Assembly (NCBI RefSeq): GCF_006384975.1
Contig: NZ_CP021645.1
Location: forward strand, 1,764,001-1,828,000
Direction: 5' to 3'
Source of the DNA: Pseudomonas oryzihabitans
Lineage (GTDB): Bacteria > Pseudomonadota > Gammaproteobacteria > Pseudomonadales > Pseudomonadaceae
Length of the DNA stretch: 64,000 bases
Part shown: piece after piece, positions 35,793-44,631 of the stretch
Position numbering within the stretch: the stretch's first letter is position 1
Layout of the letters: each line of letters starts with the position of its first letter
Position numbers and translations under genes: made by a program
Notes under the pieces: model-generated
The model's input: only the letters and a program-made list of their open reading frames with translations
Databases searched by the model: none
What the model was told of the DNA's origin: nothing

Positions 35793-35850
35793 AGAGGAAC
35801 CTCCTGTTCCACTGTTCGCTCCGGTTAGCTTAAATCGCCCTACCCGGCTG

Positions 35851-36765
35851 TCAACTCACCAGGACTCCGGCCCGTTCCCGTTCGCTCTTGAGTGCCATCA
35901 GCGTCTGTCTCACCCCCTGACGCCAATCGCTGGGCGCGATACCGAATTGCCGCTCCAATTCGCTGGAGTCCAGCATGGAATAGGCGGGCCGCTTGGCCAG
36001 GGTGGGAAACTCGGACGTGGTGATACCGGTGATGAGCGGTGCGCGCTCCAGTACGCCGACTTCCTGGCCTGCGTCTATGATGTAGCGGGCGAAATCGCAC
36101 CAGCTCAGACCGCTGTCACCACCGAAGTGGTAGAGCCCGTAGGCCGCCTGCTCGGGCTGCGACCGAACGCTCGCAGCGATCTGCAGCAGCGCATCGGCGA
36201 TATGCCCGGCATAGGTGGGGCAACCCACCTGATCGCTCACCACCCGCAACTCGTCGCGGTCAGCGGCAAGGCGCAGCATGGTCTTGAGAAAGTTGTTGCA
36301 GTGCTCGCTGAACACCCAGGCCGTTCTCAAGACCACGGCACGGGGGCAGGCGGACAGCACGCGATTCTCCCCTTCCAGCTTGGTCATGCCGTAGACACCG
36401 GACGGGCTGACCGGATCGTCGATCCGGTAAGGCGCCGTCGCGGTACCGTCGAACACGTAGTCGGTGGAGAGGTGCAGCAGGGCGATACCGGCAGCCCCAC
36501 AGGCCTGGGCAAGGACCGCGGGACCCTCGATGTTCCCGCGGGCGGCGATCTCCGGCTCCTGCTCAGCCTTGTCGACCGCCGTGTAGGCGGCCGCGTTGAT
36601 CACCACGTCAGGCCTGAATCGCTCGAGATGGCTGGTTACCGAGCCTTCGTCAGCAATATCCAGAGTGGCACGTCCATGGGCCTCCCATGCCAGTTCTGAA
36701 CATTGAAGACGGTCAGTCAGACAGCGTCCGACCTGACCGTTCGCTCCGGTAACCAGTATCTTCAT
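35851..36765 (-). CDS. rmlD: dTDP-4-dehydrorhamnose reductase RmlD
   Basis: A 304-residue SDR-type reductase. NAD(P) motif ILVTGANGQVGRCL, VINAAAYTAVDKAEQEPEIA, and the active-site Tyr/Lys in STDYVFDG and YGMTKLEGE. It makes the last step to dTDP-L-rhamnose. Starts inside the rmlC stop (ATGA), the end of rmlBACD. Confidence 0.96.
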   Translation of the reverse strand: MKILVTGANGQVGRCLTDRLQCSELAWEAHGRATLDIADEGSVTSHLERFRPDVVINAAAYTAVDKAEQEPEIAARGNIEGPAVLAQACGAAGIALLHLSTDYVFDGTATAPYRIDDPVSPSGVYGMTKLEGENRVLSACPRAVVLRTAWVFSEHCNNFLKTMLRLAADRDELRVVSDQVGCPTYAGHIADALLQIAASVRSQPEQAAYGLYHFGGDSGLSWCDFARYIIDAGQEVGVLERAPLITGITTSEFPTLAKRPAYSMLDSSELERQFGIAPSDWRQGVRQTLMALKSERERAGVLVS

Positions 36766-37298
36766 CTATACAGCTCCGCCAATCGAAGTCCTTGTGCATC
36801 TTTGGCGGACAGGATGGGATCCTTGACCCGCCAGTCGATATTCAGATCCGGATCATTCCAGATCAAAGACCCTTCATCAGAGGGATCGTAATAATCTGTG
36901 CACTTGTATTCAAAATCAGCGGTTTCGGACAGCACGACGAAGCCATGGGCGAGACCCGGCGGTATCCAGAGCTGGCGCTTGTTGTCCTCCGAGAGGATCT
37001 CGGCCACTACGTTGCCGAAGGTAGGTGAACCCCGACGGATGTCGACGGCCACGTCCAGTACCTCGCCGCGCACGACCCGCACCAGCTTGCCCTGGGGCTT
37101 GCTGCGCTGGAAATGCAGGCCGCGCAGGACGTTCTGCGCCGAACGCGAGTGGTTGTCCTGGACGAACGGCAGGGTGATCCCTGCCTGCTGGGCATAACGA
37201 TCCGCCTGGAAGGACTCCAGGAAGAACCCACGCTCGTCACCGAAGACCTTGGGTTCGATCAGCTTGACGTCCGGGATCGCGGTATCGAAGACCTGCAT
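36762..37298 (-). CDS. rmlC: dTDP-4-dehydrorhamnose 3,5-epimerase RmlC
   Basis: A 178-residue cupin. PKVFGDERGFFLESFQADRY, VQDNHSRSAQNVLRGLHFQ (catalytic His), GKLVRVVRGEVLDVAVDIRR, WIPPGLAHGFVVLSETADFE and YKCTDYYDPSDEG (catalytic Tyr). Start at 37298 ([10 protein letters not shown]) shares a base with the rmlA stop (TGATG). Confidence 0.96.
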   Translation of the reverse strand: MQVFDTAIPDVKLIEPKVFGDERGFFLESFQADRYAQQAGITLPFVQDNHSRSAQNVLRGLHFQRSKPQGKLVRVVRGEVLDVAVDIRRGSPTFGNVVAEILSEDNKRQLWIPPGLAHGFVVLSETADFEYKCTDYYDPSDEGSLIWNDPDLNIDWRVKDPILSAKDAQGLRLAELYR

Positions 37299-38179
37299 CA
37301 GCCCTGCTCCTTGCACAGCCGCGCCAGATACTGGCCATAACCGGTCTTGCTCAGGGCCTCGGCCTGCAGCGCCATCTGCTCGCAGGTGATCCAGCCCTTC
37401 TGGAAGGCGATCTCTTCGAGACAGGCCACCTTGAGACCTTGGCGCTTCTCGATGGTCTGCACGAAATGACCGGCTTCCAGCAGCGCATCGTGGGTACCGG
37501 TATCGAGCCAGGCGAAACCACGCCCCAGCAAGGAGACGTTCAGCGTACCGCGGCGCAGGTACTCATTGTTGACGTCGGTGATTTCCAGCTCGCCACGGGG
37601 CGATGGCTTGATGTTGGCGGCGATGTCCAGCACGTCGTTGTCATAGAAGTACAACCCCGTTACCGCATAGCTGGACTTGGGCTTCTTGGGCTTCTCTTCG
37701 ATACTCAGGGCCTTGCCCTGGTCATCGAACTCGACGACGCCGAAACGCTCGGGGTCGGCGACGTAGTAACCGAAGACCGTGGCGCCCTGCTCCTGGCTCG
37801 CCGCCTTGAGCAGCGTTTCGCTGAAGCGCTGGCCGTAGAAGATGTTGTCGCCCAGCACCAGGCAGACATTGTCGTCGCCGACGAATTCGCGGCCGATGAT
37901 GAAGGCCTGGGCCAAACCATCCGGGCTCGGTTGCTCGGCATAACTCAGCTGCATGCCGAACTGGCTACCGTCGCCGAGCATGCGCTGGAAACCGGGCAGA
38001 TCGGCCGGCGTGGAGATGACCAGCACTTCCCGGATACCGGCCAGCATAAGCACGGACAGCGGGTAGTAGATCATGGGCTTGTCGTAGATCGGCAGCGATT
38101 GCTTGGAAACGCCCAGGGTAATGGGATGCAAACGGGTACCGGATCCACCGGCCAGCAGAATTCCCTTGTACTTGCTCAT
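37298..38179 (-). CDS. rmlA: Glucose-1-phosphate thymidylyltransferase RmlA
   Basis: A 293-residue nucleotidyltransferase. [20 protein letters not shown] is the nucleotide-binding signature; [30 protein letters not shown] and [20 protein letters not shown] follow. It makes dTDP-glucose, the first step of the rhamnose pathway. The ATG at 38179 gives the standard length; the longer in-frame reading has no support. Confidence 0.97.
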   Translation of the reverse strand: MSKYKGILLAGGSGTRLHPITLGVSKQSLPIYDKPMIYYPLSVLMLAGIREVLVISTPADLPGFQRMLGDGSQFGMQLSYAEQPSPDGLAQAFIIGREFVGDDNVCLVLGDNIFYGQRFSETLLKAASQEQGATVFGYYVADPERFGVVEFDDQGKALSIEEKPKKPKSSYAVTGLYFYDNDVLDIAANIKPSPRGELEITDVNNEYLRRGTLNVSLLGRGFAWLDTGTHDALLEAGHFVQTIEKRQGLKVACLEEIAFQKGWITCEQMALQAEALSKTGYGQYLARLCKEQG

Positions 38180-38250
38180 GGCAATCGTCCTCTGAAAATT
38201 GACTGTCGCTGTCGGTCGGACACGCCGTACGCGCGTCCGAGATCGGATCG

Positions 38251-39315
38251 TTAAACGGCTTCGCCGAGACGCTCGAGACGGTAGGCACCTGACAGCACCC
38301 GCTGCCACCACTCACGATTGTTCAGGTACCAGGTGACGGTCTTGCGCATGCCGGTCTCGAAGGTCTCTTCCGGCGTCCAGCCCAATTCGCGGCCGATCTT
38401 GCTGGCATCGATCGCGTATCTCATGTCATGACCGGGACGGTCCTTGACGAAGGTGATGAGGTCGCGATAACGCTCGACACCCGCGGGTTTCTGCGGTGCC
38501 AGCTCTTCCAGCAGGTCGCAGATGGTCTCGACGACCTGCAGGTTGCGCTTCTCGTTGTGGCCACCGATGTTATAGGTCTCGCCGACCTCCCCCTGGGTCA
38601 CCACGGTGTAGAGGGCACGGGCGTGATCTTCGACGAACAGCCAGTCACGTACCTGCGAACCATCGCCGTAGACTGGCAGCGGCTTGCCGTGAATGGCATT
38701 GAGGATGACGTGGGGGATCAGCTTCTCGGGGAAGTGATAGGGGCCGTAGTTGTTCGAGCAGTTGGTCACCAGTACCGGCAGACCGTAGGTCCGGCCCCAG
38801 GCGCGCACCAGGTGGTCGCTCCCGGCCTTGCTCGCCGAGTAAGGCGAGCTGGGCGCATAGGGAGTGGTCTCGGTGAAGAGATCATCGGTGCCATGCAGGT
38901 CACCATAGACCTCGTCGGTGGAAATGTGATGGAAACGGAACGCCGCCTTGGCTTCCGGCGCCAGGCCATTCCAGTAGGCGCGGGTCACTTCCAGCATGAC
39001 ACCGGTACCCACCACGTTGGTCTGGATGAAGGCGGCAGGGCCTTCGATGGAGCGGTCCACATGGGACTCGGCAGCCAGGTGCATGACCACGTCAGGTTGG
39101 AAGGCAGCGAATACCTTCTGCAGCGCGGAGAAGTCGCAGATGTCCACCTGATGGAATTCGTAGCGTTCCGACGCCGATACGTCCGCCAGGGAATCCACGT
39201 TACCGGCGTACGTCAGCTTGTCGACGTTGGCAACCTTGCATTGGGTTTCGTTGATAAGAAAACGTACTACGGCGGAACCTATGAAACCCGCGCCACCCGT
39301 TACCAGTACCTTCAT
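38251..39315 (-). CDS. rmlB: dTDP-glucose 4,6-dehydratase RmlB
   Basis: A 354-residue extended [23 protein letters not shown] binds [23 protein letters not shown], the catalytic region [11 protein letters not shown] and [20 protein letters not shown] (Tyr/Lys) and [20 protein letters not shown] are typical. First gene of rmlBACD; a 221 bp gap to the dehydratase gene upstream may hold its promoter, though I see no convincing -10/-35 pair. Confidence 0.97.
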   Translation of the reverse strand: MKVLVTGGAGFIGSAVVRFLINETQCKVANVDKLTYAGNVDSLADVSASERYEFHQVDICDFSALQKVFAAFQPDVVMHLAAESHVDRSIEGPAAFIQTNVVGTGVMLEVTRAYWNGLAPEAKAAFRFHHISTDEVYGDLHGTDDLFTETTPYAPSSPYSASKAGSDHLVRAWGRTYGLPVLVTNCSNNYGPYHFPEKLIPHVILNAIHGKPLPVYGDGSQVRDWLFVEDHARALYTVVTQGEVGETYNIGGHNEKRNLQVVETICDLLEELAPQKPAGVERYRDLITFVKDRPGHDMRYAIDASKIGRELGWTPEETFETGMRKTVTWYLNNREWWQRVLSGAYRLERLGEAV

Positions 39316-39536
39316 CCTGAATCCTGCCTATATCGATTTGCACATCATCCTGCCCGGACCTGTGGGCAAGACATCGGAGGACGGCGCAGCCATCCCTGGC
39401 CTGGGACGTCGGCCAAAGCCATACGCCCAAAGACCTGAGTTAAACAGTCGCAGAAAAGGAAAGTTCAGCGTAATAGCGGGAGGCTGCCGCTTCTGTGCTC
39501 GGCTTCAAATCCAGGGCGTGCAAAAGCTGCACGGCA

Positions 39537-41519
39537 TCACTCGATTGATCTTTTACCGTGCAGCCAGTCGACGATGTCGCCTTCGGGGGTATAGCCGGCC
39601 ACGGTGTCGCGCAGCAACTGGCGAACCCGGACATAATCTCCCGCTTCGATCGACCTGCTCAACTCGACGAGGGCGAGTCGGAAGGCGTCCCAGGCGAGGA
39701 AGTCTTCGCTGGCACGCATGATCTTGGGATGAGAGGTGGGACTGACGTCGTCACCGATGAGCAGTTCTTCGTAAAGCTTTTCACCCGGACGCAAGCCGGT
39801 GAATTCGATGGCCACATCGCCATGGGGATTGCTCGGCGAACGCACGCTGAGCCCCGACAGCTTGATCATCTGCTCGGCCAGCTCGACGATCCGCACCGGC
39901 TCGCCCATGTCCAGTACGAAGACGTCCCCCCCCTCGCCCATCGCCCCGGCCTGGATGACCAGCTGCGCCGCTTCGGTGATGGTCATGAAGAAACGGGTGA
40001 TCTTGGGATGAGTGACGGTGACCGGCCCACCCTTGCGGATCTGGGTACGAAACAAGGGAATGACCGAGCCGGACGAGCCCAGCACGTTGCCGAATCTCAC
40101 CATGGTGAAACGGGTTCGATTGACCTGGTGGATGCCGTCGGCCTGCCCGTGCAGCACCGGCGCCGCCTCGCGACTGAGTGCCTGCAGGATCATCTCGGCC
40201 AAGCGCTTGGTACTACCCATGATGTTGGTAGGGCGCACCGCCTTGTCAGTGGAAATCAGCACGAAACTGCTCACGCCGGCCTGGATGGCCGCCTGGGCCG
40301 CGTTGAGCGTCCCCAGCACGTTATTGCCAAAACCCTCGGCGATATTATGCTCGACCATGGGTACATGCTTATAGGCCGCTGCGTGGTAGAGAGTGGTGAC
40401 CTTCCAGTGACGCATCACCTGCAGAAGCAGCGGAGCGTTGCGGATGGAGCCCAGGACGGGTACCAGGGTGACCGGCAGGGCTTCGCGATCGATGTAGGCA
40501 TCGAGCTCGCGATGGATGCTATAGAGGTTGAATTCGGCATGATCCAGCAGGATCAGCGTACGAGGCTTCTGGCCGATGATCTGTCGGCACAGCTCGGAGC
40601 CGATGGATCCCCCCGCCCCTGTCACCATCACCACCTGCTGGGTAATGCAGCGAGCGAACAGCTCAGGCCGGGGAGCGACCGGATCGCGCCCCAGCAGGTC
40701 GGCGATGTCCACTTCTTGAAGATCATCGACCTGCACCTTGCCACAGGCCAGATCACTGATTCGCGGTACGGTCCTGACATGTAGCGGGTAAGGCTCCAGC
40801 AGACTCAGCACCTCACGACGGCGCGACCGAGTCGCAGAGGGGATGGCCAGGAGAATCTCCTCGGCACCGCTTTCGTCGATCATCTGCTGGATGTGCTTGG
40901 GGGTATAGACCTTGAGACCGGCGATGATGCGGTTGGCAATGCTCTTGTCGTCATCGATGAAGGCGACCGGACGCATGGCCCGCCCCATGCGCAGGGCCGC
41001 GACCAATTGGTTGCCGGCGGACCCTGCGCCATAGATGGCGACACGCGGCAGCTCGTCCGGTTGCTTGATGAAGGGCACCGTGATGGCGCGATACCAATCG
41101 CCCAGAAAGTACTGACGCAAGGCCAGGCGTAGCCCACCAATCAGGATCAGGCTGACGATCCAGTAATTGAAGATCATCGAGCGCGGCACGATCTCCGGTA
41201 GATCTCGATACCAGTAGATGACCACGGACAACAGCAGCGTCGACAGGGTGACCGCCTTGGCGATGGCTATCAGGGCGTCGTTGCCGAGATAGCGCATCAC
41301 CGCGCGGTACATTCCGAAGCGAATGAACAAAGGAATGGCGATGGCCGGCGCGGTGAGGAACAACCAGGCGTGCCCACTGAACGGCTCGATCATCTGCATC
41401 GAACCAAGTCGCAGATAGAACGCCAGCCACAGCGAGATCCAGATGAGCATCAGATCCACTGCGACCTGGATGACCCTCTTCGTACGTCGGTTCAGCTTGA
41501 CCAGATGGTCACGCAACAT
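39537..41519 (-). CDS. WbpM-type nucleoside-diphosphate-sugar 4,6-dehydratase
   Basis: A 660-residue membrane enzyme. Four N-terminal membrane helices (VIQVAVDLMLIWISLWLAFY, AWLFLTAPAIAIPLFIRFGM, and two more to residue ~140). A CoA-binding-like domain with AIYGAGSAGNQLVAALRMGR and the catalytic SDR domain (~270-600): VMVTGAGGSIGSELCRQIIG, YHAAAYKHVPMVEHN and STDKAVRPTNIMGSTKRLAE. This is the WbpM/PglF/FlaA1 family, making UDP-4-keto-6-deoxy sugars such as QuiNAc/FucNAc precursors for O-antigen or flagellin glycans. I start at MLRDHLVKLNRR (41519), which gives WbpM length. Confidence 0.93.
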   Translation of the reverse strand: MLRDHLVKLNRRTKRVIQVAVDLMLIWISLWLAFYLRLGSMQMIEPFSGHAWLFLTAPAIAIPLFIRFGMYRAVMRYLGNDALIAIAKAVTLSTLLLSVVIYWYRDLPEIVPRSMIFNYWIVSLILIGGLRLALRQYFLGDWYRAITVPFIKQPDELPRVAIYGAGSAGNQLVAALRMGRAMRPVAFIDDDKSIANRIIAGLKVYTPKHIQQMIDESGAEEILLAIPSATRSRRREVLSLLEPYPLHVRTVPRISDLACGKVQVDDLQEVDIADLLGRDPVAPRPELFARCITQQVVMVTGAGGSIGSELCRQIIGQKPRTLILLDHAEFNLYSIHRELDAYIDREALPVTLVPVLGSIRNAPLLLQVMRHWKVTTLYHAAAYKHVPMVEHNIAEGFGNNVLGTLNAAQAAIQAGVSSFVLISTDKAVRPTNIMGSTKRLAEMILQALSREAAPVLHGQADGIHQVNRTRFTMVRFGNVLGSSGSVIPLFRTQIRKGGPVTVTHPKITRFFMTITEAAQLVIQAGAMGEGGDVFVLDMGEPVRIVELAEQMIKLSGLSVRSPSNPHGDVAIEFTGLRPGEKLYEELLIGDDVSPTSHPKIMRASEDFLAWDAFRLALVELSRSIEAGDYVRVRQLLRDTVAGYTPEGDIVDWLHGKRSIE

Positions 41520-41529
41520 ATCAGCGTCC

Positions 41530-42579
41530 CTAATCCCCGAGTCCACCGGACTGCGCAGCCACGGCTGTCTCATCGGTCCCAGCATTGTATCGAAGGGCCA
41601 GACAGAGCAAGGGCCCATAAGCGAGTATCAAGCCTAGTATGGCACTTAAACGCCCGGCCCCCACCAGCAATGCGATAGGTAACAGCCAACAAGTATTGAT
41701 TAACAACACTGCCAGGGTCACTGGACGATGCGCCCTATGCCGGCGTGATGCCCATTGGTAGGCATGGGTGCGATGGGCTTCGTAGGGCTTCTTGCCGCGG
41801 CTCAGCCGCCGCAGCAAGGTCCAGGTCGCGTCCACGACGAAGACCGCCAGAAGGATCAGCCAGGCCCAGAACAGTGACAGCTGAACCATGGCCGCCTGCA
41901 AAGACAGGATGCCCAGGATCAACCCCAAAAACCCACTCCCCACGTCACCCATGAAGATTCGCGCTGGCGGGAAATTCCAGAGTAGGAAACCACCGACGGC
42001 CGCAGCCAAGAGCAACGGCGCGCCCAACAGAGCTGTATGGCCCACCACTGCGTAGATCAGCGCCATGCCCAGGCAGGCGGTCAAGGCCTCGATCGCCGCG
42101 ATACCATCGATGCCATCCATGAAATTGTAGAGATTCAGCAGCCAGACCAGATACAAGGCACCCACCAGCAGAACCAGCCATGCGGGTAGTCCGGTCATAC
42201 CGGCCAGGACGGTGGGCAGCACGCCATAGCCACCCAACCCTAGTAGCGCTACCAGAGCCGCCACGAAATGACCGAGCAGCCGCCAGCCGGCACCGACATG
42301 GCGGTGATCGTCAACGAAGCCCAGGATTGCCACCAACAATCCCGCCCCTACCAGTACGCCACAGGCAGACGCTCCGAGCAGCCCCAGCTCTTGCAGTGCG
42401 AGGCAACCGAGCAGGAACACCACGACGAAGGCCAGTCCGCCCCCGCGGGGCGTCGGCACCTGATGCGAACTGCGCGCATTGGGCTGGTCGAGCAGACCAC
42501 CAGACAGAGCATAACGGCGCAGCGCCGCCGTGCCCAGCCAGCTGCCGCACAGCGCAGCGACCAGCAACACGAGCATCAT
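41530..42579 (-). CDS. WbpL/WecA-type undecaprenyl-phosphate sugar-1-phosphate transferase
   Basis: A 349-residue integral membrane protein with ~10 helices. Family motifs are LLDQPNARSSHQVPTPRGGG, LGFVDDHRHVG, the catalytic LYNFMDGIDGIAAIEAL and NFPPARIFMGDVGSGFLGL. It loads the first sugar phosphate onto the lipid carrier and so starts O-antigen (WbpL) chains. The real start is the ATG at 42579, overlapping the epimerase stop; the longer reading is the epimerase in another frame. The closing LILLAVFVVDATWTLLRRL fits WbpL. Confidence 0.92.
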   Translation of the reverse strand: MMLVLLVAALCGSWLGTAALRRYALSGGLLDQPNARSSHQVPTPRGGGLAFVVVFLLGCLALQELGLLGASACGVLVGAGLLVAILGFVDDHRHVGAGWRLLGHFVAALVALLGLGGYGVLPTVLAGMTGLPAWLVLLVGALYLVWLLNLYNFMDGIDGIAAIEALTACLGMALIYAVVGHTALLGAPLLLAAAVGGFLLWNFPPARIFMGDVGSGFLGLILGILSLQAAMVQLSLFWAWLILLAVFVVDATWTLLRRLSRGKKPYEAHRTHAYQWASRRHRAHRPVTLAVLLINTCWLLPIALLVGAGRLSAILGLILAYGPLLCLALRYNAGTDETAVAAQSGGLGD

Positions 42580-43550
42580 GCCGAGCTCCCCACACGCGCC
42601 CGCTGCGCGCCTAGCGCCCGCAATGCAGTGCGGGCCGATACCGGCGGCTGCCATCCCAACAGGCTCTTGGTGGGCTGGATGTCGACCTGCAACGAACCAC
42701 AGAGTCGCTGAGCCACCTCGGCACGCCCCAGCAGACGTGCACACCCTTCAAGCCAACTGACGGGAATGGGGACCAGTCTGGCTCTCTTGCCCAGCCCCTC
42801 CCCCAGCAGCTCGAGTAATTCGGCGGTGGAAACATCTTCGTCGTCACTGACCAGCAAGGTGGCACCGGCCGCCTGAGGCGCCTCGATGCACAAGGTGAGG
42901 AGGTCGAGCAGATTTTCCACGGCCAGCAGGCTACGGCGGTTATGCCTGACACCACCGAGCGGTAGAGGTACACCGCGAACCAGGGTATCCAGCAACTTGG
43001 CCACATTGGCCTTCACCCCGGGACCATAGATCAGCGGCGGGCGAACGATGACCACTTCCAGCCCGGTCTCGGCCATGAGCGCCAATAGCTGCTGCTCGGC
43101 TGCCGCCTTGGAGCGGGCATAGGCATCGGAAGGCCGTGGCTGATCGTCGGCGCGAAATGGGTGTCCTGGAAGGGTCCAGTCGCCATTCACCTTGATACTG
43201 CTGACGAAGATGAAGCGACGGACACCTGCAGCCACCGCATCCTGCGCCAGCTTGAGGGTCGCTGCTCGATTCACCTCATCGTAGCGTCTTTCGCTGGCGA
43301 CGCCTGGGACCTCACCCAGCTGATGCACCCGAGCAGCAAGATGGATGACGGTATCCACGCCTGACAAAGGCTGGGACCAGTCGGTATCGACGGACAGCTC
43401 GCGCATGAACGTAGTAGGCCCGCTCCGGAGCGTCGAATCCAAGAGCTGGCGGTAGACTGCAACCACCGGGCAGCCCCTGTCACGCAAATGCCTGACCAGG
43501 GCTGTGCCCACGAATCCACCCGCTCCCGTCACCAGAATCTTGCGTTCCAT
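42576..43550 (-). CDS. NAD-dependent epimerase/dehydratase (WbpV/GalE-like)
   Basis: A 324-residue extended SDR: KILVTGAGGFVGTALVRHLR (NAD site), VDTVIHLAARVHQLGEVPG, FVSSIKVNGDWT and AYARSKAAAEQQLL (Tyr/Lys). VIVRPPLIYGPGVKANVAKL matches the WbpV/4-reductase-type partners that work with WbpL and WbpM. It probably reduces or epimerises the UDP-4-keto sugar made by the WbpM-type enzyme, but the exact product cannot be told. Start at 43550 (MERKILVTG). Confidence 0.88.
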   Translation of the reverse strand: MERKILVTGAGGFVGTALVRHLRDRGCPVVAVYRQLLDSTLRSGPTTFMRELSVDTDWSQPLSGVDTVIHLAARVHQLGEVPGVASERRYDEVNRAATLKLAQDAVAAGVRRFIFVSSIKVNGDWTLPGHPFRADDQPRPSDAYARSKAAAEQQLLALMAETGLEVVIVRPPLIYGPGVKANVAKLLDTLVRGVPLPLGGVRHNRRSLLAVENLLDLLTLCIEAPQAAGATLLVSDDEDVSTAELLELLGEGLGKRARLVPIPVSWLEGCARLLGRAEVAQRLCGSLQVDIQPTKSLLGWQPPVSARTALRALGAQRARVGSSA

Positions 43551-43639
43551 CAATGCCGTGCGCCAATCCAGTCCGCCAAGGGGCGCCCATGGTAAGACAT
43601 TGCCCTGCAAGGGCCTAGCGATGCAAAAACAGCGAGCAT

Positions 43640-43670
43640 AAAAAAGCCCATCAGCCAGAGGCTGATGGGC
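43640..43670 (-). terminator. Rho-independent terminator
   Basis: GCCCATCAGCC and GGCTGATGGGC pair with a three-base loop; on the minus strand a T run follows. It ends the small membrane protein gene and insulates the sugar genes downstream. Confidence 0.9.
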
Positions 43671-43689
43671 CGGAAACGGATGCTGGGTG

Positions 43690-43911
43690 TTACAGGGTCT
43701 TGGCGACCACCGGCACTTCCGCAGCCTGCATGTGGGCTACCGGCTGAGCGATATAGTGGCGGGAAAAACTCTCGATGCGCTGGGCGGGCTGCAGGAAAAG
43801 CGCAACCAACCAGCTGCCGGCCAGAGCGGCGACGGCGAGGAAGGGGTGACCGAGTTGCATGCTGGTGAAGCAGGCGGCGATACCGATCCAGATGAAAAGA
43901 TAGTGGCGCAT
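43690..43911 (-). CDS. Small two-helix membrane protein, unknown
   Basis: A 73-residue protein with two hydrophobic helices, YLFIWIGIAACFTSMQLG and FLAVAALAGSWLVALFL, followed by a polar tail (QRIESFSRHYIAQPVAHMQA). I do not recognise a family. It is flanked by a strong terminator downstream and an AT-rich region upstream that probably contains its promoter. It has GGAAG near the start (GAGGAAGTTGTC before the ATG). Confidence 0.7.
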   Translation of the reverse strand: MRHYLFIWIGIAACFTSMQLGHPFLAVAALAGSWLVALFLQPAQRIESFSRHYIAQPVAHMQAAEVPVVAKTL

Positions 43912-44156
43912 GACAACTTCCTCACTCGGAGTGGACTACTAGGTCACCCAAGACCTTATGTGAGCGAAGTCTCATACAAAATTCGGAACTCGTCTACAAA
44001 AATATGGAAAAGACTTGACTTTTTTTGTAAACGTCAAAATTCCGATATGAATCTAAGCGGAAACGCTTTTTTGACGACTGAAGGAAAAATCTGATTGCCA
44101 ATAAAATCAGTAACTTGGAAGGCTTCGACAAAGAGCTACCCGGGACCGCGCCGGCT
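43912..44156. other. AT-rich intergenic region between ihfB and the small membrane gene
   Basis: About 245 bp, much richer in A+T than the genes beside it. It contains long A and T runs, TTGAC facing GTCAA (44024-44037 area), the palindrome AAGCG-GAAA-CGCTT followed by T6 on the plus strand (44055-44072), and a hairpin with T run on the minus strand (44085-44110). No gene is seen. Likely holds promoter and terminators, and possibly sites for IHF or MvaT-type proteins. Confidence 0.55.
44085..44110 (-). terminator. Probable terminator of ihfB
   Basis: CTGATT and AATCAG pair around an eight-base loop, and on the minus strand ATTTTTCC follows. The stem is short and AT-rich, so strength is doubtful. 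Confidence 0.45.
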
Positions 44157-44444
44157 TTATGACTCCAGCTCGTTCACCCTGTCTCTTAACTCTTTACCTG
44201 GCTTGAAATGCGGCACGAACTTTCCATCCAGCAGGACCGACTCGCCGGTCTTGGGATTGCGGCCGGTACGTGGGGCGCGATAGTGCAGGGAGAAACTGCC
44301 GAACCCCCTGATTTCGATGCGATCACCCGTGGAGAGTGCCTGAGCCATTTGCTCCAGCATGGTCTTGATCGCCAGCTCGACGTCCCTGGACGACAACTGC
44401 CCCTGGTAGGAAACGATGCGCTCGATCAACTCCGACTTGGTCAT
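44157..44444 (-). CDS. ihfB: Integration host factor subunit beta
   Basis: A 95-residue DNABII protein: [36 protein letters not shown], then the arm region [20 protein letters not shown] with [25 protein letters not shown] (split). It bends DNA with IhfA and helps sigma-54 promoters such as those of the flagellar operons. ATG at 44444 with AAGGAAAAAT upstream. Follows rpsA as in other pseudomonads, next to the O-antigen genes. Confidence 0.97.
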   Translation of the reverse strand: MTKSELIERIVSYQGQLSSRDVELAIKTMLEQMAQALSTGDRIEIRGFGSFSLHYRAPRTGRNPKTGESVLLDGKFVPHFKPGKELRDRVNELES

Positions 44445-44586
44445 GGATTTTTCCTTCGTTATCAAGCGGCTAGATCACCTCTGAGAACTTTTAGCACGCT
44501 GGCCGATTTTTGAAAAGTCAAGCCAGCGGCTTTTGCCCCTGCCAACTTTTTGCGCTTCGTAACGATCAGCCGTGTTTTTCGCAGGC

Positions 44587-44613
44587 AAAAAAAAAGCGAC
44601 CCCGGAGGGTCGC
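44587..44613 (-). terminator. Terminator of rpsA
   Basis: GCGACCC and GGGTCGC pair with a four-base loop (CGGA); the minus strand continues in nine T. Strong terminator directly after rpsA. Confidence 0.93.
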
Positions 44614-44631
44614 CTTTCTTCAAGCTCGAAC

